Source: Hyphomicrobiales bacterium (GTDB lineage Bacteria; Pseudomonadota; Alphaproteobacteria; Rhizobiales; Rhizobiaceae). From it: a stretch of DNA of 64,000 bases. Each line of letters begins with the position of its first letter. The stretch's first letter is position 1. Shown here in pieces: positions 28,072-37,034 of the stretch. The stretch lies in NCBI GenBank assembly GCA_900471525.1, contig UCEZ01000023.1:1-64000 (forward strand), given 5' to 3'. A program made the translations under genes and the position numbers. The notes beneath the pieces are model-generated. The model saw only the letters and a program-made list of their open reading frames with translations, did no database searches and had not been told where the DNA came from.

Positions 28072-28208
28072 CGCCCAGTGTGTCGCTGCGCAAATCGATC
28101 GTTAGTCGCTGGAGTTTCGCCGTCCCGTAGCTGGCACCGGAGCGTCCGAGGGCCGCCGCTACACCATAGTATGGAGATCAGCGATTTAATCTATTGGAAC
28201 GGTCAACG

Positions 28209-29099
28209 ATGACTCTATTGGAACGATCAATAAAAATGCTAACGCGCCATTTCACGCTCATTCTTGCCGCTCTCTTGATGATAATTTTTCTGTTGTTCTG
28301 GTTCTGGGTCGCTCACACATTGTTGAGCGAGGTATGGGCTTGTCGTGGCCCAGCGATTGGACCGAAGATGCCGGTTTGGGACGGCTATCTGCCATGCATG
28401 AATGCAAGCGAACTAGGCGATGTTTTGGCTGGCTTTTTTGCCCCGGCAGCTTTCTTGGTCCTGATCATCGCCGTGTTTCTCCAAGGTATGGAACTCAAGG
28501 CACAACGCCAAGAGCTTAGCGATACAAGGGACGTGTTCATCACTCAGAACGAACTCTTGCGAGCACAAACAACGGCGGCGGAAAAGAGTACCGCTCTGTT
28601 TGAAAAACAGAATGAAATCCTCTCTGCCCAGGAACGCGCGCGTCTCCAAGAAGTTACGAAGGCGGAACTGGAGGAAATTCTCAAACGGTTGGAGGTTGTC
28701 ATTCGCACGCGACTAAATGGTCGCATTCCATTGATCGATCCGACAAAGGAACACACCCGAGGCAGGATACTGAGACCGCTATTTCAAACGAAGACGATTG
28801 ATCTGCCCCCGGAAACGCGAGCAGCTATCGGGACAGCTATCACGAGTGCCATTGTCGCAAGTGCTGCGTTCGCGGCAGTTAAGGAGGTTTCCGTTTACCA
28901 TCGTTATGGGCATCGGGATGCTTTTCTTGCCGCCGCATACCTTTGCGAGACTGCTTTGGCAAAAGCAGTTGCTATCGGACAGGCAAAATCGAATCTTTCG
29001 ATAGAACTCAGGCTAGGTGAATTTGCAGAGCTCCTGAGGACATATCTGGCGAACCCCGTGCCTCAGAAGCACGTTGGATACATTAACGATGATGAATGA
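28209..29099 (+). CDS. Two-span membrane protein with coiled coil (accessory)
   Basis: A 296-residue protein starting MTLLERSIKML. Two membrane helices (about residues 17-35 and 72-92) flank a short loop with two cysteines, and a coiled-coil segment rich in Gln/Glu/Lys (about 93-160) leads into a helical C-terminal domain. No family is recognised. A TTG at 28194 could start it five codons earlier; a 17-base sequence is duplicated across these two possible starts. The AT-richer composition matches the preceding gene. Confidence 0.65.
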   Translation: MTLLERSIKMLTRHFTLILAALLMIIFLLFWFWVAHTLLSEVWACRGPAIGPKMPVWDGYLPCMNASELGDVLAGFFAPAAFLVLIIAVFLQGMELKAQRQELSDTRDVFITQNELLRAQTTAAEKSTALFEKQNEILSAQERARLQEVTKAELEEILKRLEVVIRTRLNGRIPLIDPTKEHTRGRILRPLFQTKTIDLPPETRAAIGTAITSAIVASAAFAAVKEVSVYHRYGHRDAFLAAAYLCETALAKAVAIGQAKSNLSIELRLGEFAELLRTYLANPVPQKHVGYINDDE

Positions 29100-29348
29100 G
29101 CGGCAGACAGTTTTGCCGTGCCAAAGGTAGCGCCAATCTGTGCCAAAGCTGCCGCCGCGCCACATCCCGGTCGATACCGCCGTCCCTTGGCCGGCGCGAC
29201 ATGAAGATGTTTCAAGCCACGGGCGAAAAAGTCGCCGCGTCAATGCCTACGGCTGCCTGCGAACATCACGCTCGCGACACTGCCAACCCTTGACAATCAT
29301 TCCCGATCGTCCGACTTCACAGGGGCTATATCCCAAGGAGTTCCGACC

Positions 29349-30107
29349 ATGAGCGACCCGGCCCCCAGCGAAACCCGCAGCACCATCGACCAGACGGAAG
29401 TCGACCGGTTTTCCGCCATGGCCGCCGAGTGGTGGGATCCGAAGGGCAAGTTCAAGCCGCTGCACAAATTCAATCCGGTCCGCCTCACCTATATCCGCGA
29501 TCGCGTCTCCGACAATTTCGGCCGCGAAGCCAAAGCACCGCAGCCGCTGAAGGGCCTGCGCATCCTCGATATCGGCTGCGGTGGCGGGCTTCTCTCTGAG
29601 CCGATGGCGCGCATGGGCGCGGACGTTGTCGGCGCCGACGCATCGGAAAAGAACATCATGATAGCCAGGACCCATGCGGCCGGCAGCGGCGTCGCGGTCG
29701 ACTATCGCGCTGTGACGGCGGAATCCTTGGCCGAAGCCGGCGAGACCTTCGACGTCGTTCTCAACATGGAAGTGGTCGAGCACGTCGCCGATGTCGAATT
29801 CTTCATCAGCACCTGCGCCTCGATGGTCCGTCCCGGCGGCATGATGTTCGTCGCCACGATCAACCGCACCGTGAAGGCGGCAGCCCTTGCCATCTTCGCG
29901 GCCGAGAACGTCCTGCGCTGGCTGCCACGGGGCACCCATCAATATGAAAAGCTGGTCCGCCCGGAAGAACTCGAAAAGCCGATCGAGGCGAGCGGCATGA
30001 CCGTGACCGATCGCACCGGCGTCTTCTTCAATCCCCTTGCCAACCAGTGGAATCTCTCGAAAGATATGGACGTCAACTATATGCTGGTGGCCAAACGCCC
30101 GGCCTGA
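29349..30107 (+). CDS. ubiG: Ubiquinone biosynthesis O-methyltransferase UbiG
   Basis: A 252-residue SAM-dependent enzyme that carries out both O-methylations in ubiquinone synthesis. Visible features are [19 protein letters not shown] at the N-terminus, the SAM motif [19 protein letters not shown], and [14 protein letters not shown] precedes the start ATG. The DUF3616 gene follows 29 bases later on the same strand. Confidence 0.96.
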   Translation: MSDPAPSETRSTIDQTEVDRFSAMAAEWWDPKGKFKPLHKFNPVRLTYIRDRVSDNFGREAKAPQPLKGLRILDIGCGGGLLSEPMARMGADVVGADASEKNIMIARTHAAGSGVAVDYRAVTAESLAEAGETFDVVLNMEVVEHVADVEFFISTCASMVRPGGMMFVATINRTVKAAALAIFAAENVLRWLPRGTHQYEKLVRPEELEKPIEASGMTVTDRTGVFFNPLANQWNLSKDMDVNYMLVAKRPA

Positions 30108-30136
30108 TCGGCACGCCCCAAAAGGAGAATGTCGCG

Positions 30137-31057
30137 ATGAAAATTCCATCCCTCGGCATTCTCCCGGTCACGGATGCCGCTCCACAAACTGTGGAGTATA
30201 TCGGCATCTGCGAAGCCTCTGCCGCCGTTGCCCTCGACGAGACCCATTTCGTCGTCGCCAGCGATGAGACCAACACGTTCCAGCTCTATCGCCGCGGTAT
30301 CGCCCGGCCCATTCGACCAATCAAATTCAAGAAATTCATTGGCCAGGACAGATCCGACATCGAGGCCGCCGCGCGCATCGGTGACAGGGTCTACTGGATG
30401 AGTTCGTTCTCCCGGCCCGGTGAAGACGGCAATGCCCGCGACCGTTCCGTCCTCGTCGTTTCCCGCATCGTCCACACAGCCGACGGCCCGACGCTCAAAG
30501 AGAGCGGAACGCCGTTTGTGAAGCTGCGCCGGTATCTGAAGCGGGAACTGCAGATTGATGGCGCCGACATCAATGTCGAAGGCCTCGCCGGATCGCCGGA
30601 AGGTGATCTGCTGATCGGCTTCCGCGGCCCTCTGAAAGACGGCAAAGCCTATGTCCTGCGCCTGAAAAATCCGATCGGCGTCACTGAACTTGGTCGGCAA
30701 CCGGTCTTCGGCGACCTGCACCTGCTCGATCTCGAAAACCGCGGTGTACGCAGCATCGACTGGACCGGCCTCTCGCCGGCCGTCTACCTCGTCCTTGCCG
30801 GGCCGTCGCCCAACGGAGATGACGAAGAGGACAAGACGGCGGAGAAGGGAGAATTTTCACTCTACTCCTGGACCGGCGATGCACAGAAGCCAATCAGGCG
30901 TCCGCTTGAACTGCCTGAAGATTTCACCGCTGAAGCCCTTGTCCCCTATCCGGAAAGGGGCATTGTCCAGATTCTCAGCGACGACAAGGGAAGAAAGAAG
31001 GAACCTGATATTCCCAAGAAAAAACGCCGCTTCCGCAGTGTTGACGCGACGTATTGA
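30137..31057 (+). CDS. DUF3616 domain-containing protein
   Basis: A 306-residue protein with beta-propeller-like repeats: CEASAAVALDETHFVVASDETN near the start and the conserved NVEGLAGSPEGDLLIGFRGP in the middle. No signal peptide or membrane segment is seen. ATG 30137 is chosen because AAGGAG lies eleven bases upstream; the open frame extends back into ubiG without a reason to use it. The C-terminal 40 residues are highly charged. Function unknown. Confidence 0.87.
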   Translation: MKIPSLGILPVTDAAPQTVEYIGICEASAAVALDETHFVVASDETNTFQLYRRGIARPIRPIKFKKFIGQDRSDIEAAARIGDRVYWMSSFSRPGEDGNARDRSVLVVSRIVHTADGPTLKESGTPFVKLRRYLKRELQIDGADINVEGLAGSPEGDLLIGFRGPLKDGKAYVLRLKNPIGVTELGRQPVFGDLHLLDLENRGVRSIDWTGLSPAVYLVLAGPSPNGDDEEDKTAEKGEFSLYSWTGDAQKPIRRPLELPEDFTAEALVPYPERGIVQILSDDKGRKKEPDIPKKKRRFRSVDATY

Positions 31058-31085
31058 GCGATAATCCCCGCCCCTCGCGCCTATG

Positions 31086-31670
31086 CTAGACTTTTAAAGA
31101 AAGCACATGCGCCAGCAGATCCCTCTGCCTCGCGCTGTTCTCTTCAGCGGTCCGCCGAACCCGTTCCCGGTCGATCACGAAGGCTTCGCCATCGGAGGCG
31201 AAGGGTTCTTTGAAAGTGAACGCTCTTGCAGTCGGTCCGTGATCATGAAGATGTTCCAGCCGCTCGACGCCTTCGGACCAATCGGGGACATGGTGCTCAT
31301 CCACCCACCAGAGCACGAGCGGCGGCCAGTTGGGCCTGACGTTCCAGTTGCGCCCGTGTTTCAGCGCGTCGGCATGGACGCCATTGTAGGAAAACGCCAT
31401 CAGCGATTCCATGTCGGTCCACAAGGAAAGCGACGATGGGGCACTGTCGAAGCCGCTGCCTTCGATGAAGCGCGGAAAGACTTGGGCGCCCCAGCTGCGC
31501 GGTCCAGGCACGCCGCGGTAACCGGACCGCCCGACGAAGCCGGACGCCCGCGATGCCGCCTCGAAATTGGCGGGCTCACGCAACACGAAACCCTCGACGC
31601 GAGGATCGCCTTCGGGACCGACATGCAGGCCGAAATTGTAGATGGCCAGACGGTGTTGACCCGCCGCCAT
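31086..31670 (-). CDS. DUF3291 domain-containing protein
   Basis: A 194-residue protein starting MAAGQHRLAIYNFGLH, with the family-like SLWTDMESLMAFSYNGVHADAL segment and LWWVDEHHVPDWSEGVERLEHL. The fold is expected to be a dimeric alpha-beta barrel (monooxygenase-like), but activity is unknown. It starts one base before the stop-adjacent end of the DUF1178 gene and is the last gene of the comF-grxC-nitrilase run. Confidence 0.85.
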   Translation of the reverse strand: MAAGQHRLAIYNFGLHVGPEGDPRVEGFVLREPANFEAASRASGFVGRSGYRGVPGPRSWGAQVFPRFIEGSGFDSAPSSLSLWTDMESLMAFSYNGVHADALKHGRNWNVRPNWPPLVLWWVDEHHVPDWSEGVERLEHLHDHGPTARAFTFKEPFASDGEAFVIDRERVRRTAEENSARQRDLLAHVLSLKV

Positions 31671-31671
31671 G

Positions 31672-32100
31672 TCAGTTGACGTCGTCAGGCAGCACCGGCA
31701 ACGGCGCGATCTCGATGCCCTCGTCGAGCAGCGCCTTGGCTTCGTCGACTGTCGCCTGTCCGATCAGGCCACGCTGCTCGGCTTCGCCATAGTGGATCTT
31801 GCGGGCTTCCTCAGGGAATTTTTCACCGACGTCCTCGGCATTCTCGCGAATCGCCGTCACCAGTTCACGAATCTTGGCAACGGCTTCCTTGCGGGCCTGA
31901 TCCAACATCAGAACCTTGGTCTCGTCCCTCTTTCGGGCCGTCGAAACCGAAGGTGCCATCAGCTGCTTGGCAACGGAAACGGAGCCGCAGGCAGGACAGG
32001 AGACGAGCCCCAGCTCCGCCTGGCGATCGAAGTCGGCGCTTGAGGAGAACCACCCCTCGAAGGAATGGCCGTTGTCGCAGGCAAGGGTGTATTTGATCAA
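31672..32100 (-). CDS. DUF1178 domain-containing protein
   Basis: A 142-residue protein with an N-terminal zinc-ribbon-like pair (CDNGHSFEGWF and CPACGS), followed by a basic linker and a helical C-terminus with GEAEQRGLIGQAT. The family is widespread in alpha- and betaproteobacteria and uncharacterised. Its start overlaps the nitrilase-family stop by four bases, indicating coupled translation. Confidence 0.9.
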   Translation of the reverse strand: MIKYTLACDNGHSFEGWFSSSADFDRQAELGLVSCPACGSVSVAKQLMAPSVSTARKRDETKVLMLDQARKEAVAKIRELVTAIRENAEDVGEKFPEEARKIHYGEAEQRGLIGQATVDEAKALLDEGIEIAPLPVLPDDVN

Positions 32101-32954
32101 GCGGCCACGTCCCCGGAGGCGCCGAGCGGCACCTCCTCCAGCAGGAACGCCCTGCCGTTCTTCAGGTTCGGAATTTTCGCCCGGGCAGCCGCAACAGCGC
32201 CGACATCGATATCGGCGATCACAATCCCCTCGCCGGTACCTCCGGCAGACGCAAGAACAACGCCCCAGGGATCGATGATCATCGAATGGCCAAAGGTTTC
32301 GCGGCCGTCCTCATGCACGCCGGCTTGCGCGGCCGCGATCACGAACATGCCGTTCTCGATGGCACGGGCCCTGAGAAGTATCTCCCAATGCGCCTCGCCG
32401 GTCTGACGGGTAAAGGCAGCCGGCACCGACATGACCTCGGCTCCCGCTGCCGCCTGCGCCCGGAAGAGTTCGGGAAAACGCACGTCATAGCAGATGGCGC
32501 AGCCGAGTTTGGCAAACGGCAGGTTCACCAGCCGCGCCGTGCCGCCCGGGGTATAGGCCGAGCTTTCCCGCCAGCTCTCGCCATTATCGAGGTCGACGTC
32601 GAACATATGGATCTTGTCGTAATGGGTGACCTTCTTGCCATCAGGACCAAAGAGAAAACCGCGATTGGCCATCTTGCCGTCGGCAAGGCCGATCGCCGTC
32701 GAGCCGACATGAAGATGGATGCCGAGTTCGGCCGCGAGACTGGAAGCGGCCGCAACGATGAGATCGCTGCTCTCGTCACGCAAGGCGGCCTTCATCGCCG
32801 CGCGGTCGCGCTGCAGCGCACCGGTCATTTCCGGCGTCTGCACGTAAGTGGCACCTTGTCCCGCCGCGTCGCGGACGAGCCGTACCATAGCATCGGCATT
32901 CCTTGCCGGATCGACGCCGGAACACATCTGGATCGCTGCGGCCTTGAACGTCAT
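32097..32954 (-). CDS. Carbon-nitrogen hydrolase (Nit/omega-amidase-like)
   Basis: A 285-residue nitrilase-superfamily amidohydrolase with the Glu-Lys-Cys catalytic set: Glu in QTPEMTG, Lys in HYDKIHMFDVD, and Cys in GCAICYDVRFPELF. This pattern and the context fit Nit1-type enzymes, which remove deaminated glutathione by hydrolysing its amide. The glutaredoxin gene just upstream supports a link to glutathione metabolism. Confidence 0.92.
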   Translation of the reverse strand: MTFKAAAIQMCSGVDPARNADAMVRLVRDAAGQGATYVQTPEMTGALQRDRAAMKAALRDESSDLIVAAASSLAAELGIHLHVGSTAIGLADGKMANRGFLFGPDGKKVTHYDKIHMFDVDLDNGESWRESSAYTPGGTARLVNLPFAKLGCAICYDVRFPELFRAQAAAGAEVMSVPAAFTRQTGEAHWEILLRARAIENGMFVIAAAQAGVHEDGRETFGHSMIIDPWGVVLASAGGTGEGIVIADIDVGAVAAARAKIPNLKNGRAFLLEEVPLGASGDVAA

Positions 32955-32966
32955 CGAAGCGTCTCC

Positions 32967-33224
32967 TTATGCGGCGAGCATGTCGTCCAGTTTGCCGGCG
33001 CGATCGAGTGCATGCAGGTCGTCGCAGCCGCCGATATGGGTGTTGTTGATGAATATCTGCGGGAACGTCGTACCGCCGTTCGACCGCTCGATCATCTTCT
33101 GGCGCACGTCGGGCGCATAGGTAGCGTCATGTTCTTCGAACTTCACGCCCTTGGTTTCCAGAAGTTTCTTCGCTGCGGAACAATAGCCGCAGAACTGACG
33201 GGTATAAATGACGACCGAAGCCAT
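32967..33224 (-). CDS. grxC: Glutaredoxin 3
   Basis: An 85-residue dithiol glutaredoxin with the active site CGYC (YTRQFCGYCSAAKKLLE) and the glutathione-binding TTFPQIFIN and IGGCDDL segments. The more usual motif is CPYC; Gly in place of Pro is a natural variant. It lies 12 bases before the nitrilase gene in the same operon. Confidence 0.95.
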   Translation of the reverse strand: MASVVIYTRQFCGYCSAAKKLLETKGVKFEEHDATYAPDVRQKMIERSNGGTTFPQIFINNTHIGGCDDLHALDRAGKLDDMLAA

Positions 33225-33272
33225 GAGTTGACCTGCTCCTTCGCCGGCCCTCTGCCGGCATCACATACCGTG

Positions 33273-34049
33273 TCATATAAGACCGGACATGGCTCTTGCA
33301 AAGGTCAAAACGGTGACATCCTGAGCACCGGCCTTCTTCAGCGCCCGTGTTGCCGCCGATACGGTCGCTCCCGTCGTGTAGACGTCATCGACGAGAACGA
33401 CGCGCTTGCCGAACAGCGCCGCTCTCCCGGCCTCGGTGACCGCAAAGGCGCCGCGCACATTGTCCTCACGCGCCGTGGCACCCAATCCAACCTGTTGGGC
33501 GGTGCGCTTGATGCGGGTCAATGCGTTCGGCAGGTAAGGCCGGGCCGAAATCCGGGCGATGGCCCGGGCAAGCTCGGCAGACTGGTTGAACTTGCGCGCC
33601 CAGAGCCTGAAGGCATGCAGCGGGACAGGCACGATCGCATCGCAGGCCTCGACGCTGCCGTCGCTGGCACGAACCATCCATTGCGCCATCATCACCGCCA
33701 GATCGGTGCGATCGCGGTATTTCAGACCATGCACGAGCGATTTGGCGATACCGTCATGAATGGCGACGGACCGCAACCGCTCGAACACCGGAGGATTGGC
33801 GATGGCATCGGCAGACAGGATGCCCGCACCCAGATCATGCGAGAACGGCACGCCGAGAACCTCGCAATAGGGCCGCTCGATCAGCCGCAAGGTTGCCCAG
33901 CAGTCCGGGCAGACGCCGCGATGCTGCCCGACCATGCGGCCACAACCTGTGCAGACCGGTGGATAGACCGCATCGACCGCAGCCGCCATCAGACCGCGCA
34001 GCCCCTTGGCCAACCGCCACCCCGGATTTTCTGCCCTGTCACCCCTCAT
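33273..34049 (-). CDS. comF: ComF family protein (phosphoribosyltransferase-like)
   Basis: A 258-residue protein with an N-terminal zinc finger (CTGCGRMVG and CPDCW), then the PRPP-binding motif VVLVDDVYTTGATV. ComF relatives assist DNA uptake and processing in competent bacteria; in alphaproteobacteria the role is unproven. It opens the run comF-grxC-nitrilase-DUF1178 and diverges from a methyltransferase gene 60 bases away. Confidence 0.92.
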   Translation of the reverse strand: MRGDRAENPGWRLAKGLRGLMAAAVDAVYPPVCTGCGRMVGQHRGVCPDCWATLRLIERPYCEVLGVPFSHDLGAGILSADAIANPPVFERLRSVAIHDGIAKSLVHGLKYRDRTDLAVMMAQWMVRASDGSVEACDAIVPVPLHAFRLWARKFNQSAELARAIARISARPYLPNALTRIKRTAQQVGLGATAREDNVRGAFAVTEAGRAALFGKRVVLVDDVYTTGATVSAATRALKKAGAQDVTVLTFARAMSGLI

Positions 34050-34108
34050 GAGGTTGACTTTATGTCCAGTCGGGTTTCATTGCGATCAGATTTTTAGGAA
34101 GCAAAGCC

Positions 34109-34993
34109 GTGGATATCGTTTTCGACCAGACGCTCATCGAGGCCCGTCGCAAGCGGGCGTTTCGCGACAGTGACCCGAAGGCTCAATTCCTGCTCGAGAT
34201 CGCCGCGCAGGAACTGTCCGAGCGCCTGAGTGTCGTCGAACGCCATTTCGATACGGCCGTCGAACTGCACGGCTATACCGGCCTGACGGCCCGCTATATT
34301 GCCAATACCGGCAAGGTCACCGAGATCAAGCGGGTCGAAACCGATGCGGCCTTCGCAGCTGCGGATGAAACCGTCTCCGTCTCCCCCCTCGAAACCGTTC
34401 CGCTCACACCGGAATCGGCAAACCTCATCGTCTCGCCGCTGTCGCTGCACCTGACCAACGATACGCCCGGCGTCTTCATCCAGGTGCGCCGTGCGCTTAA
34501 GCCGGATGGCCTGTTTCTCGCCGCCATCCCGGGCAGCGGTACATTGCAGGAATTGCGCGAGGTGCTGCTTGCAGCCGAGAGCGAGATGACCGGCGGTGCC
34601 AGCCCGCGCGTCATTCCGTTCGCCGATGTCCGCGATATCGGCGCGCTGCTGCAACGTGCCGGCTTCACCCTGCCGGTCGCCGATACCGAGACCTATACGG
34701 TGCGTTACGCTTCGCTGTTTTCGCTGCTGAAAGACTTACGGTCGATGGGAATGACCAATCCGCTCACGGCCCGCAGCCGCAAGCCCCTCACTCGCCGCTT
34801 TTTCGTGAGAGCGGCCGAAATCTACGCCGAGCGTTTTGCCGATCCGGACGGCCGCATCCGGGCAACATTCTCGATCATCTACATTTCAGGCTGGGCGCCG
34901 CACGAAAGCCAGCAGAAGCCGCTGAAACCCGGCTCGGCGAAGCAAAGGCTATCCGATGCACTGAGCACGCGCGAACTGCCGTTCAAGGAATAG
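34109..34993 (+). CDS. BioC/NDUFAF5-like SAM-dependent methyltransferase
   Basis: A 294-residue protein starting MDIVFDQTLIEARRKRAF, with a degenerate SAM-binding core and the LIVSPLSLHLTNDTPGVFIQVRRALKPDGLFLAAIPG segment typical of this group. The mitochondrial relative NDUFAF5 modifies complex I subunit NDUFS7, and alphaproteobacterial members may act similarly; that is an inference from homology. The start GTG/ATG region is preceded by AGGAAGC. Confidence 0.87.
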   Translation: MDIVFDQTLIEARRKRAFRDSDPKAQFLLEIAAQELSERLSVVERHFDTAVELHGYTGLTARYIANTGKVTEIKRVETDAAFAAADETVSVSPLETVPLTPESANLIVSPLSLHLTNDTPGVFIQVRRALKPDGLFLAAIPGSGTLQELREVLLAAESEMTGGASPRVIPFADVRDIGALLQRAGFTLPVADTETYTVRYASLFSLLKDLRSMGMTNPLTARSRKPLTRRFFVRAAEIYAERFADPDGRIRATFSIIYISGWAPHESQQKPLKPGSAKQRLSDALSTRELPFKE

Positions 34994-35003
34994 ACGCGGA
35001 CGG

Positions 35004-35177
35004 CTAGTAAGGCGTGCCGTTGATCGTGTCGCTGACCTTTTGCAGAACCGAGAGCAGCGAGTCCGAAAACGCGCCAAGACCGACGATCATCCCGACCGAG
35101 ATGAGACTGGCCAACAGGCCGTACTCGACCGCGGTGGCACCGGATTTGACTCTAAGAAAACGAACCAGTTTCTTCAT
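35004..35177 (-). CDS. Flp family type IVb pilin
   Basis: A 57-residue prepilin: basic leader MKKLVRFLRVKSG, then ATAVEYGLLASLISVGMIV, the processed type IVb hydrophobic stretch with conserved Glu5-Tyr6 after the cleavage site. ATG 35177 has GGGAGC six bases upstream. Such pilins are assembled by the Tad/Cpa machinery, which is not in this window, so this gene is an orphan pilin locus here. Confidence 0.92.
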   Translation of the reverse strand: MKKLVRFLRVKSGATAVEYGLLASLISVGMIVGLGAFSDSLLSVLQKVSDTINGTPY

Positions 35178-35319
35178 ATGCTCCCAGCCTGTCTGGTGCA
35201 CGCCCCGCGGATGAGGTCATCCGAAAAGGACGGGAACGTGCGCCGTCGTCGTCGGGTCGGCATCGACCCAGGCTGGCAGCGAACAGGAGCGTGGGGGTGT
35301 CCCCGGCTCACAGAGGCGA

Positions 35320-35643
35320 TCAGCAGCCGCTTTTGCTTCCGTCACCATCGATGATGCAGACGGCACCCGGCATGTCCTGCAGCACGCTCCGGCGCACCGT
35401 ATAGCGCTTGGTCGTGTTGCTGCTCGGAATGGAACCGGTCGAAATATTGTCGTAGTCGATCGGCGCGTCGGCGAGCACCTTGTTGTCCGTCTTCGAGGTC
35501 AACATCGGCGTCAGGATGAGGGTCAGGGCGATGACGGCGGTACCGAACAGCAGCGACAAGTTGAGCGCGCCTGTGCGGCGGCTCTGGCTTGTCACCAGAT
35601 CCTTGTCCTGAACCGTTCTCCAAAAATCGTCGTCGACCATCAT
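35320..35643 (-). CDS. Hypothetical single-span membrane protein
   Basis: A 107-residue protein starting MMVDDDFWRTVQDKDLV, with one membrane helix near residues 27-48 and a periplasmic C-terminus ending in a Cys-containing CIIDGDGSKSGC. No family is recognised. It lies next to the Flp pilin gene in the same direction (about 140 bases away), but a functional link is unproven. Confidence 0.7.
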   Translation of the reverse strand: MMVDDDFWRTVQDKDLVTSQSRRTGALNLSLLFGTAVIALTLILTPMLTSKTDNKVLADAPIDYDNISTGSIPSSNTTKRYTVRRSVLQDMPGAVCIIDGDGSKSGC

Positions 35644-35837
35644 CTGCCTCTTCGAATACGTACGCTTCCTTGAATGCGGTTCACTCTCACCGCTTCAACC
35701 ATCTCCACGCCGATACACAACCGGCATCGGCTGCGGGAAACATCCCGAAACCAATAGACACCGGCACTTGACTGAGGCTGATTTTGAGGGAGGGTGATAA
35801 ATGTTCGATTAATAAAATCGAAATTTCTGCCCTTTGA

Positions 35838-36257
35838 TCAGAGCAAATCCATTAAGTAGGGGATAAGTGGCTCGTCCGCGGGCGGCATCGGATAGTCGCG
35901 CAGGGCTTTCGGGCGAACCCATTTCACCGCCTGCCCTTCCCGTCCATGGGCAACGCCCTCATAGCGCCGGCACACGTAAAGTGGCATCAGCAGATGAAAA
36001 TCGTCATAGGTGTGGCTGGCGAAGGTCAACGGCGCGAGGCAAGCGACCTTGGTGCGCACACCCAGCTCCTCGTCCAACTCCCGGATCAGCGTTTCCTCCG
36101 GCGTTTCGCCGGGCTCCACCTTGCCGCCGGGGAATTCCCAGAGCCCGGCCAGCGATTTGCCTTCCGGACGCTGGGCAAGGAGTATCCGGCCATCGCTATC
36201 GACCAGCGCACAAGCCGCAACCAAGAGAATCTTCCTGCCCGCAACACTCATCGTCAA
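35838..36257 (-). CDS. mutT: (Deoxy)nucleoside triphosphate pyrophosphohydrolase, MutT type
   Basis: A 139-residue Nudix hydrolase with a complete Nudix box GKVEPGETPEETLIRELDEELG (positions about 44-66). MutT cleans the nucleotide pool of 8-oxo-dGTP. Its start overlaps the stop of the GNAT gene by four bases, and the pair follows argJ in one operon. Confidence 0.94.
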   Translation of the reverse strand: MTMSVAGRKILLVAACALVDSDGRILLAQRPEGKSLAGLWEFPGGKVEPGETPEETLIRELDEELGVRTKVACLAPLTFASHTYDDFHLLMPLYVCRRYEGVAHGREGQAVKWVRPKALRDYPMPPADEPLIPYLMDLL

Positions 36258-37018
36258 AGCTCCGCGCGCCGGTAGGAATAACGGTAGACATCCCTGAAGC
36301 CGAACTTGCGATAGAGATGGATGGCAGCCTCATTGTCGCATTCGACCGAAAGCCAGGCCGTGCGGGCGCCACGAAGACGCGCCCAACGCAGCGAGGCGTT
36401 GACGATGGCGCTTCCCACACCCTGCCGCCGAACACTTTCTGAAACCGCGACCTGGAGGATGCCGGCAAGATCGTTGTCGTGAACCGCCAGCGACACGGCA
36501 ATCGGCCCTTGATCGGGGGACTCGAACAGAAACAGGCCGCATTCCGGCTTGATGGCATTGATGACTTCGCTGAGGCCCGCCTTGTCCTGGCTGCTTTCGT
36601 CGCAGATCTGAAGCCGTGCATCGACGAAACGCCCGACATCGCGCAGTGGCAGGTGCTCGATCGATTCCGTCGTGTCGTTCGGCGGGATATCGGCCATCAT
36701 GACGATAGTTTCGGAGAATACCGGCCACCCGTTCGCATCCATATGGGCGATCAGTTGCGGCGGCGTCAGCGGCGTCTGGCGCACGGTCAGCGGTCGGCCG
36801 TAATCGGCAAATCGCTTGGCGGCTTTCGCGAGCCTGATTTCAATATCGCGGCTATCGGAGGGATCGAGCGGATTGACCGAGTTCAGGCGCTTGGAATCAT
36901 GCCCCGCCGTCAGGCGGATCAGCCAGCTGCCGTCATACTGCACCGACGCCGCCGGCCAGGCGCGGAAACCGACGGCTTCGAGACGCCGCACGTTCGGCAG
37001 ATCGGCTTTCGAGATCAT
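36254..37018 (-). CDS. GNAT family N-acetyltransferase
   Basis: A 254-residue protein with an N-terminal segment typical of rhizobial homologues (RRLEAVGFRAWPA) and a C-terminal acetyl-CoA-binding core (VAVSESVRRQGVGSAIV, ECDNEAAIHLYRKFGF). The start at 37018 avoids overlap with argJ; an in-frame start at 37066 would overlap argJ by about 30 bases. It sits between argJ and mutT with four-base overlap to the latter. Substrate unknown. Confidence 0.88.
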   Translation of the reverse strand: MISKADLPNVRRLEAVGFRAWPAASVQYDGSWLIRLTAGHDSKRLNSVNPLDPSDSRDIEIRLAKAAKRFADYGRPLTVRQTPLTPPQLIAHMDANGWPVFSETIVMMADIPPNDTTESIEHLPLRDVGRFVDARLQICDESSQDKAGLSEVINAIKPECGLFLFESPDQGPIAVSLAVHDNDLAGILQVAVSESVRRQGVGSAIVNASLRWARLRGARTAWLSVECDNEAAIHLYRKFGFRDVYRYSYRRAEL

Positions 37019-37034
37019 GTCATGCACGTCAGTT

